NCBI GenBank assembly: GCA_041738285.1
Contig: JBGSQB010000250.1
Span: forward strand, 1-11,581
DNA: 11,581 nt
Origin: SZUA-521 sp041738285
GTDB lineage: Bacteria > Pseudomonadota > Gammaproteobacteria > Pseudomonadales > Azotimanducaceae
Direction: 5' to 3'
The notes beneath the pieces were generated by a model that worked only from the letters and a program-made list of their open reading frames with translations, was not told where the DNA came from and searched no databases. The position numbers and the translations under genes were made by a program. Of this stretch, positions 1 through 4,930 are shown in pieces (within the stretch, counting starts at the first letter, position 1; every line of letters begins with the position of its first letter).

Positions 1-192
1 CCGCCGCCCGCCGGCGGCCTTTTTCAGCGCGATCGCGCGGGCTGGCGGCACGTCGCCGCCGTCAACAATGAGTGCCTCGAAATTGGTACGGACGATATCG
101 AAGGTATGCCGATCCGGACACGCGATCTGCCAGATCACCCCGAAGACGTTCAGCTCAATCGTGTGCACCGTGGACTCGTGATCGGACCGCAT
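1..192 (-). CDS. Hypothetical protein, 3' part cut by window edge
   Basis: A frame on the minus strand stays open from an ATG at 192 to the left edge (about 64 codons seen, no stop). The translation looks like real protein: it begins MRSDHESTVHTIELNVFG and goes on with a WQIACPDRHTFDIVR stretch. The pattern of a short beta strand ending in FG followed by a helix faintly recalls the N-terminus of HprK-related kinases, which occur near PqqD-type peptide chaperones, but the catalytic part would lie outside the window. I do not claim that function. No Shine-Dalgarno sequence precedes the ATG. A TATACT box ends 5 nt upstream of it, so the transcript could be leaderless. A GTG at 168 is an alternative start. 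The gene is divergent from the small secreted-protein gene at 363, which suggests shared control. Confidence 0.5.
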   Translation of the reverse strand, partial: MRSDHESTVHTIELNVFGVIWQIACPDRHTFDIVRTNFEALIVDGGDVPPARAIALKKAAGGRR

Positions 193-197
193 GGCGC

Positions 198-220
198 AGT
201 ATATCGACGCCGTGCGTCGA
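198..220 (-). promoter_or_regulatory. Possible -10 box next to a 6-bp inverted repeat
   Basis: On the minus strand TATACT (203-198) lies 5 nt before the ATG at 192. It is immediately preceded by a perfect inverted repeat, TCGACG-N5-CGTCGA (204-220). The repeat fills the place of the 17-nt promoter spacer, and the expected -35 position (CACAAC) is poor. A site with a good -10, a weak -35 and a symmetric spacer fits an activator- or repressor-controlled promoter. It sits between the divergent genes. This rests on motif inspection only. Confidence 0.3.
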
Positions 221-362
221 GTTGTGGCGTGCGCTGCTGCGCTGCTGACGTCGCGACTACATCTTGCGCGCAAGCTGCGTACAGATTCGAAGACCCACTC
301 TTGACACCATGACCCCAAAGAGCAGCGATGGGTTGCTCGACACGCTGTTGGGGGAGTTGTCC

Positions 363-704
363 ATGGCGCGTACCAAGTTCAGCGAAAGTCGCCGCGATTT
401 CGCGCGGCGCATGGCCTATGCAGCCCCGGTAGTGGCGACGATCGCGGTGGTTCCGCGCGTCGCATCCGCCGGGTCGCTGCCCACGCAACCGTCCAAACCG
501 CTGCCGGAGTTGCAACCGCCCGTCGAGCCGGGCAAGAAGCGGACGCGACGAAAAGTGTCGAAACGCGTCAAACGCAACAAATCCGGTGTTCAGATGCACA
601 CGTTCGACGTCGCCGGCACCACGCCACGCAAAGGCAAGGGCCGGGGCAAGGGCAAGAAGGTCAAGGCTCGAGTGAAGCGCAAAGGCAAGCGGAAGACTGG
701 GTAG
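363..704 (+). CDS. Tat-like secreted polybasic small protein
   Basis: This is a protein of 113 residues with three parts. Residues 9-38 form a twin-arginine-type leader: SRRDF at 9-13, a hydrophobic AAPVVATIAVV core, and a VASA-GS sequence at 33-38 that fits signal peptidase cleavage after Ala36. A Pro-rich linker follows (about 39-57). The tail from Lys58 is almost entirely Lys, Arg and Gly, with no acidic residue after Asp82; it ends in repeated KGK/RGK units. The start at 363 was chosen because GGGGGAG (350-356) lies 6 nt before it. An in-frame ATG at 309 has no ribosome site and overlaps a perfect TTGACA at 301-306, which may be a -35 box. The leader matches that of the protein at 1226 in 19 of 30 positions, while the tails differ. 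No known family was recognised. A secreted polyanion-binding protein or the precursor of a modified peptide are both possible. One caution is that Arg15, Arg16 and Arg32 make the hydrophobic core short. Confidence 0.8.
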   Translation: MARTKFSESRRDFARRMAYAAPVVATIAVVPRVASAGSLPTQPSKPLPELQPPVEPGKKRTRRKVSKRVKRNKSGVQMHTFDVAGTTPRKGKGRGKGKKVKARVKRKGKRKTG

Positions 705-735
705 CTTCAGTCTGGCACCAACGCCGCCTCGACGT

Positions 736-750
736 GTACGATCCTCGTAC
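736..750 (+). promoter_or_regulatory. Perfect inverted repeat upstream of EF-hand gene
   Basis: GTACGA-TCC-TCGTAC is a perfect 6-bp inverted repeat with a 3-nt centre. It ends 7 nt before the GGGGAGG ribosome site (758-764) of the gene at 772. It could be an operator or a small RNA hairpin in the leader. No promoter boxes are obvious in the 67-bp gap 705-771, so the EF-hand gene is probably transcribed with the gene at 363. Confidence 0.25.
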
Positions 751-771
751 TCGGGTTGGGGAGGCAGTCGC

Positions 772-1032
772 ATGGCTCGAAAGCGGCCTGGGGCATCGAA
801 ACCGCCAGCGGACGAGACGAGTCAACACCTCGAAGAGTTGCGCGAGTCCTTTGCGCAGTGCGATCGCAATGGCGATGGCCGCATTCAATACGCCGAGTTC
901 AAGCAGCTGCTCGAGAACCTCGACGCAGCCACGTCACCTGACGAGAGCTGGATCGGGTTTCAGGAACTCGATACCGACAACGATCAACTCATCGACTTCG
1001 ACGAATTCGTCAGTTGGTGGTCGGCAGACTGA
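772..1032 (+). CDS. Two-EF-hand calcium-binding protein (calmodulin-like)
   Basis: This is an 86-residue cytoplasmic-looking protein with no signal peptide. It has two 12-residue EF-hand loops. Loop 1 (residues 31-42, DRNGDGRIQYAE) has all canonical Ca2+ ligands: Asp31, Asn33, Asp35 and Glu42, with Gly36 at position 6. Loop 2 (67-78, DTDNDQLIDFDE) has Asp67, Asp69, Asp71 and Glu78, but Gln72 replaces the usual Gly at position 6. The 24-residue spacing between loops fits a paired EF-hand domain. A basic N-terminus (MARKRPG) precedes helix 1. The start is clear: GGGGAGG (758-764) lies 7 nt before the ATG. It sits between the two Tat-like secreted-protein genes on the same strand and may be co-transcribed with the first. 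The EF-hand assignment is firm. The cellular role, such as calcium buffer or sensor, is unknown. Confidence 0.92.
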   Translation: MARKRPGASKPPADETSQHLEELRESFAQCDRNGDGRIQYAEFKQLLENLDAATSPDESWIGFQELDTDNDQLIDFDEFVSWWSAD

Positions 1033-1225
1033 TAGACCATCGCCTTACTCAGCCGAAACACAGCCCGTACAAAGCCGCAGCGCGCGCAGGATTAAAATAG
1101 CGATAAGCGTGTCGTCAGGGGCAGCCGGAGGTTGCTCGTAGTCTGAAGGCATTGCCGGGCGATGGTGAACGCGAGCGGGACACGCCACCGTTGATTCGTT
1201 GCTTGCTTGAAGGAGAGATATCTCT
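1033..1225 (+). promoter_or_regulatory. Leader region with perfect 12-bp palindrome at the start codon
   Basis: This 193-bp gap holds no convincing gene. A TAAAAT (1093-1098) could be a -10 box, but the expected -35 position is poor. At the right end the perfect palindrome AGAGATATCTCT (1214-1225) abuts the ATG at 1226 and overlaps the last two bases of the AAGGAG ribosome site (1210-1215). It could be a repressor site that also touches translation initiation, or chance. The gap suggests that the gene at 1226 may have its own promoter. Confidence 0.3.
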
Positions 1226-1465
1226 ATGTTTGAAAATGGCTCGCGACGCGGGTTCATCAAAAAGGTGGCGTATACCGCACCCATCATAGCAACCGTTGCT
1301 GTGGTACCTGCTGTCGCATCTTCGGGGTCGCCGTGCGATCCCCGGAAGCACTCTCATCATGACTCCAAGACGTCTCACAGATCCCGGAGTTACGGAAAGT
1401 TCAAGAAAGTGGCCAAGAGCCACAGTAAGTCCAGGAAGTACGGGAAATCCAAAGGCCATAGCTGA
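1226..1465 (+). CDS. Tat-like secreted Ser/His/Lys-rich small protein
   Basis: This 79-residue protein is a paralogue, in its leader, of the protein encoded at 363. Residues 6-35 start with SRRGF and continue through a hydrophobic AYTAPIIATVAVVP segment to VASSGS, a plausible export signal with cleavage near residues 32-34. The remaining 44 residues carry one Cys (37), a His cluster (42-45) and abundant Ser, Lys, Arg and Tyr. Within them a unit of the form SRSYGKFKK (53-61) recurs as SRKYGKSKG (69-77). The ribosome site AAGGAG (1210-1215) lies 10 nt before the ATG. Codon use is visibly less GC-rich than in neighbouring genes (AGG, AAA, AGT, CAT), which is partly due to the Lys/His/Ser content. 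A strong terminator follows 17 bp after the stop. The family was not recognised. The basic His-rich tail might bind metal or anionic glycans, or be modified after translation. Expression looks well supported; function is open. Confidence 0.8.
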   Translation: MFENGSRRGFIKKVAYTAPIIATVAVVPAVASSGSPCDPRKHSHHDSKTSHRSRSYGKFKKVAKSHSKSRKYGKSKGHS

Positions 1466-1482
1466 GAGCTGCATGCAGATTC

Positions 1483-1512
1483 GCGGTGCCAGGGATTGGC
1501 ACCGCACTTTTC
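1483..1512 (+). terminator. Rho-independent terminator after the 1226 gene
   Basis: GCGGTGCC (1483-1490) pairs perfectly with GGCACCGC (1498-1505) around a 7-nt loop and is followed by ACTTTTC. It lies 17 bp beyond the stop at 1465. It closes the small-gene cluster and separates it from the opposite-strand lipoprotein gene. Confidence 0.85.
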
Positions 1513-1692
1513 GAATTCAGGCTCGTAGTCGACGCGGATGTCCTCGCCGCGCTGCTCCCTTCTCGATCTTGTTCATGAACGCTTTCAGTGTAGCTCCCGG
1601 CTTGGGGCATTGAACTTCAGCGTGACCCCGGGTGGGTGATCACTGGGCTGACGAGGCGAGCCTGGGCAGGGGGGCGAATGCGCGGATGGGAA
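1513..1692. other. Intergenic stretch with possible gene relic
   Basis: No confident gene is present. On the minus strand one frame stays open from about 1725 to a TGA at 1517. Its last part (about 1610-1520) reads like coding sequence (CPKPGATLKAFMNKIEKGAA), but no ribosome site or full-length start supports it. It may be the tail of a decayed gene or chance in GC-rich DNA. Confidence 0.2.
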
Positions 1693-1725
1693 CCGCGACG
1701 TCTCCATGGGTCGGAGGCGTCGCGG
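1693..1725 (-). terminator. 13-bp hairpin downstream of vWA lipoprotein gene
   Basis: CCGCGACGTCTCC (1693-1705) pairs with GGAGGCGTCGCGG (1713-1725), leaving a 7-nt loop and a single G-T wobble. It begins 13 bp past the stop (1738-1740) of the leftward gene. The minus strand has only a short T run after it, and the plus strand has TTTT at 1736-1739, so it may be a weak or bidirectional terminator. Confidence 0.5.
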
Positions 1726-1737
1726 CTACCGGGGGTT

Positions 1738-3006
1738 TTAGGGGCAGGCTGCGACCGCGCGATCGTCGACGCCCGTCGGACCGGCAGGATCGGTCACGTC
1801 GACGGTCAGCGTTTGCGCTGTCGTAGGCGATGGGTTCGCGAACGTCAGCTCGTACTGATTGGTCACGATCGACGCAATCTGCTCGTAGATCTGCGCCAGG
1901 TCGTTGGTCGTCGGCGCAAAGAAGTACAGACCGCCAGTGCCACGCGCGAGGTCGTCCAGCGGCTCCTCGTTGACCGTGCCGAAGCCGACCGCGAACACCG
2001 GAACGTTGTTGGTATTGGCCTTGTCGATCAGCCCCGCCAGGGAGATCGTGGAGCCATCGTCGAACCCGTCAGTCAGTAAGACCACGGCGAGTTTGGGGTT
2101 GGTTTCGAGCGTGACTTCATCGATGGCGAAGCTGACGGCGTCCCACAGACGGGTCGGTGTTTCGGCGCCGGAAAACGCGCTGTCGAGCGCGGCTTTGAGC
2201 GCAGTCTTCCCGGGCGCATCGGTCTGCAGGAAGTCCTGGGCGTTGCCATCGATTGCGGCTGCGAACTTGTAGATGCCCGCCGAGTCGGTGTTCTGCAAGA
2301 GGTCGATGAAGTCCTTTGACTGCTGGGTGATGGCGTCGCGAGACGAAACCAGGCTTCGACTCCAGTCGAGCGCCAGCGCAATCGAAACGGGCTCCAGATC
2401 CTGGATGCCCACGAAGGTGAACGAAGTGACGGGCGTGCCATTGAGGCTCGGCGCGAACGCCGTTTCCGTGAGGTACGTAATGGGGTTATTCATTGCGTCG
2501 GAAACCGATACGCGGGTCGTGATCGTCGTCGGATTGACGCAGGTACCTTCGACGCTGCTGATCTCAACGCTCAATCCGTTGCCTTTGCCGGCGAGGGTGA
2601 CGTTCGACGAGCTCGTGTTCGCGGCATTCGAGTTGATCGCAAAACTGCTGTTGAACTGGCCCTCGAGCGAAGGCGCGAACTGCACGGTCAAATCGCAAGA
2701 CTGGCCGGCGGCGATGGTCGCGCAACCCGGCGGGACCACGAATCCAGTCCCCGGACTGGTGAGTGTCGTCCGCAGTTCAGCGGTGCCCGTATTCGAAATT
2801 CGCAGGTTTCGGTCGGCGCTCGTGCCGACGACCTGGGGTCCAAAATCAATCGCCGAGCGGCTCAGAGAAATGTTCGCAACTGGAGTTGGGGTGGTGGTGC
2901 CGCCGCCACTGCCGCCGCCGCCTCCACAACCGCCAGCGATGGTTGCGCTTGCGATGACCGCGAGGAGGTATCCGCGGGTGACTGATCGAATTGGCTTCAC
3001 TTGCAC
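1738..3006 (-). CDS. vWA-domain surface lipoprotein with choice-of-anchor-D domain
   Basis: The protein has 422 residues. Residues 1-27 form a lipoprotein-like signal (Lys4, Arg7 and Arg11, hydrophobic LLAVIASATIAGG, then Cys27). The lipobox has Ala at -3, so it is not ideal. A flexible Gly/Thr/Pro tether (28-42) follows. Residues about 46-144 match the HYDIN/ASPM-like 'choice-of-anchor D' immunoglobulin fold (DFGPQVVG, SNTGTAELR, CDLTVQFAP, NVTLAGKGNG). A linker leads to a von Willebrand factor A domain (about 205-385) with an intact MIDAS: DWSRS (Asp214, Ser216, Ser218), Thr285 and LLTDG (Asp313). The start is a GTG with AGGAG 6 nt upstream; a second GTG at 3000 (MKPIRS) is possible. The domain layout fits a surface- or periplasm-facing, metal-dependent adhesion or scaffold protein; the ligand is unknown. 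Cysteines at 95, 104, 156 and 421 could form disulfides. It is monocistronic, and no strong promoter was found upstream. Confidence 0.85.
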   Translation of the reverse strand: MQVKPIRSVTRGYLLAVIASATIAGGCGGGGGSGGGTTTPTPVANISLSRSAIDFGPQVVGTSADRNLRISNTGTAELRTTLTSPGTGFVVPPGCATIAAGQSCDLTVQFAPSLEGQFNSSFAINSNAANTSSSNVTLAGKGNGLSVEISSVEGTCVNPTTITTRVSVSDAMNNPITYLTETAFAPSLNGTPVTSFTFVGIQDLEPVSIALALDWSRSLVSSRDAITQQSKDFIDLLQNTDSAGIYKFAAAIDGNAQDFLQTDAPGKTALKAALDSAFSGAETPTRLWDAVSFAIDEVTLETNPKLAVVLLTDGFDDGSTISLAGLIDKANTNNVPVFAVGFGTVNEEPLDDLARGTGGLYFFAPTTNDLAQIYEQIASIVTNQYELTFANPSPTTAQTLTVDVTDPAGPTGVDDRAVAACP

Positions 3007-3267
3007 ACAATGCTCCTTGAGCTGAGTGACTACATTTCAGGGCGGCCAGTGTGGCGGCCAAAGTCGCCGATTCGTAGGCCGGTTTTGTAAAGCAGGTAAC
3101 AGATTGTTTGCGACGTAACGCCCGCTCGATGCGGCCCGATGTAGTTGCTACTTGTAACTCAGCCGCTGCATCCCATCACAAGTCTGCACACACGCATGCG
3201 CTCTGCTGTGAAAAACTATGAAAGTTCACTCACCCGCCGGGCGAGTCACACATCGGAGTAACCAGGT
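3007..3267. promoter_or_regulatory. Divergent intergenic region with 19-bp imperfect palindrome
   Basis: This 261-bp gap between the leftward lipoprotein gene and the rightward transferase gene holds no coding sequence that I can support. It must contain both promoters, but no clear -35/-10 pair was found on either strand. At 3228-3246 the sequence ACTCACCCGCCGGGCGAGT is symmetric at 16 of 18 flanking positions around its centre. It lies 8 nt before the GGAG ribosome site (3255-3258) of the transferase. It could be an operator or an mRNA hairpin affecting translation from the TTG start. Confidence 0.35.
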
Positions 3268-4902
3268 TTGGAGACTGCACTGGCGCTGTTCACTGCTGGC
3301 ATCGCGAGTTTGGCGATCGTGCCACTCATGATGCGCCTTGCGCCGCGGCTCGGCATGATCGATCACCCCGAGTCCCGCAAAGTGCATGCCGTTCCCATTC
3401 CGCGGGTCGGCGGTTGGGGCATTGCTGCGGGTGCAGTGGCCGCCATTCTGGCCTGGGCACCGATCGATACCCTCGTGCTGAGCTACTTGTGGGGCGTCGT
3501 GGTGCTGTTCATCTTCGGCGCGCTGGACGACCGCCGCGAAATGGGTCACTACCCGAAGTTCGTGGGACAACTGATTGCGGTGCTGCCACTGGTACTCGTG
3601 GCGGACTGCTACGTCACCGACTTTCCATTCATCGATGCCGGTGTGGTCCCACCCTCGATTGCGATGGGCTTCACCGTATTTGCGCTGATGGGTATGACGA
3701 ACGCGATCAACCATTCGGACGGATTGGACGGTCTGGCCGGCGGTGAAGCGATATTGAGCCTGGTTGCGATCGGCTTTTTGGCGTACCTGGCGGACGGATC
3801 CGTGGCGGTCCTGATCGCCGTCGCTGTGACCGGCGCGGTCCTCGGCTTCCTGCGCTACAACACGCATCCTGCTGTCGTCTTCATGGGTGACAGCGGCAGC
3901 CAGGTCATCGGGTTTTCGCTCGGTGTACTGGCGATCATGCTGACGCAGCAGGTGGACACGTCATTGAGCCCGATGGTTGCGGTGCTGTTCCTCGGCCTGC
4001 CGATCGCTGACATCATTTTCGTGTTCTACAGCCGCATCCGTGAAGGTCGAAGCTGGTTTCTTGCCACCAAGAACCACGTCCACCACCGGTTGCTGGAGCG
4101 ACACTTCCTGCACGCGGAGGCGGTGGTACTGATCTATGCCGTGCAGATCGGATTCGTGGCGTGTGGTCTGCTGTTTCGCCACGAGAGCGATTGGCTGCTG
4201 GCAGGCATCTATCTGAGCGGTTGCGCTGTCGTGTTCGGCGGGCTGCACTTGGCTGAGAAGTTCGACTGGTACGTGCCGCGGCAGCGCGAAGAGCGTGGCG
4301 CGTGGCGGTGGTTGGGCCGCGGTAAGCGCAAGAACTTCGTCCTGGTCGCGTTGCCGCGACGTGTGGTGGAGATCGCGGTGCCCGCCTATCTCGTCGTCGC
4401 ATCCCTGGCAGTACCCGATGTTTCACAGTCGCAGGCGCGTGCGGCGATTGGTTTGGCGTCGGTGCTTGGCGCTGCGCTGATCGCAATCGAGAACTCTCGC
4501 TCTGTGGTGCGCCGCACGCTGCTCTTCTGCGCAGCCGCCTTGGTGATCTATGTGAATCTGGGACCTTCCCAGGAACTCCCCGCTTGGATCGGCATGATCG
4601 AACATGTGTTCTTTGGACTCCTCGCTGGCACCGTGCTGGTCGCCATTCGCTACAGTCCGGGCCGCAGAGGCGCGATGGAGTTCCACACCACTTCGATGGA
4701 CTACCTCATCATCCTCGTGCTGCTGGTGGCGTTCCTGGCGACTGGTCCAATCATCGATGCATCGATCGCCTCGCTGGGCGCACTGTTCGTGATGCTGTAT
4801 GCGATCGAGCTGATCATCTCCGAGCGGCGCGAACGCAGGCACGCGATGAACGTCGGCGCGATTGTGGCACTACTCATCCTCGCGGCCAGGGGATTCCTCT
4901 AG
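3268..4902 (+). CDS. WecA/MraY-family polyprenyl-phosphate sugar-1-phosphate transferase, C-terminally extended
   Basis: This is a polytopic inner-membrane enzyme of 544 residues. The family moves a HexNAc-1-phosphate from a UDP-sugar to a polyprenyl phosphate, the first step of O-antigen, enterobacterial-common-antigen-like or exopolysaccharide synthesis. The N-terminal part holds the family motifs in order: DHPESRKVH with PRVGG (32-49), the Mg2+-binding DD (87-88), NAINHSDGLDGL (145-156), FMGDSGSQ (205-212) and NHVHHRL (269-275). Typical family members have about 340-380 residues. Here a basic linker (about 337-356) leads to a second hydrophobic region of about 190 residues with roughly five or six more membrane segments and no motif that I recognise. 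The start is a TTG with GGAG (3255-3258) 9 nt upstream; no better start is near. It ends 28 bp from the convergent amidohydrolase gene, with no clear terminator between. The family is certain. The exact sugar and pathway are not, so no symbol is given. Confidence 0.92.
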   Translation: METALALFTAGIASLAIVPLMMRLAPRLGMIDHPESRKVHAVPIPRVGGWGIAAGAVAAILAWAPIDTLVLSYLWGVVVLFIFGALDDRREMGHYPKFVGQLIAVLPLVLVADCYVTDFPFIDAGVVPPSIAMGFTVFALMGMTNAINHSDGLDGLAGGEAILSLVAIGFLAYLADGSVAVLIAVAVTGAVLGFLRYNTHPAVVFMGDSGSQVIGFSLGVLAIMLTQQVDTSLSPMVAVLFLGLPIADIIFVFYSRIREGRSWFLATKNHVHHRLLERHFLHAEAVVLIYAVQIGFVACGLLFRHESDWLLAGIYLSGCAVVFGGLHLAEKFDWYVPRQREERGAWRWLGRGKRKNFVLVALPRRVVEIAVPAYLVVASLAVPDVSQSQARAAIGLASVLGAALIAIENSRSVVRRTLLFCAAALVIYVNLGPSQELPAWIGMIEHVFFGLLAGTVLVAIRYSPGRRGAMEFHTTSMDYLIILVLLVAFLATGPIIDASIASLGALFVMLYAIELIISERRERRHAMNVGAIVALLILAARGFL

Positions 4903-4930
4903 GAAAGCTCTGAACGACTTCGCTGCGGGC

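Noticed and set aside
1..24. GC-rich hairpin CCGCCG-N5-CGGCGG followed by TTTTT, resembling a rightward terminator
   Set aside because: It falls inside the open minus-strand frame, where it encodes Lys-Lys-Ala-Ala-Gly-Gly, and no rightward gene is seen before it.
301..329. Promoter with perfect TTGACA at 301-306 for the 363 gene
   Set aside because: The expected -10 position reads AGCGAT, which is poor, so it is mentioned only as a hint against the start at 309.
150..773. Long minus-strand open frame opposite the 363 gene
   Set aside because: Its translation is rich in Arg, Cys and His with no domain. The opposite strand has a ribosome site and a leader conserved with the 1226 gene.
2273..3025. 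Long plus-strand open frame opposite the vWA gene
   Set aside because: The minus strand carries clear domains (anchor-D and MIDAS). This frame is their shadow and has no recognisable family.
3007..3267. Search for a riboswitch or small RNA in the widest divergent gap
   Set aside because: Apart from the short palindrome near 3228 no conserved-looking structure or terminator-bounded unit was seen.
3226..3867. Minus-strand open frame over the transferase gene
   Set aside because: It is His/Gln/Arg-rich nonsense opposite an enzyme with all family motifs.
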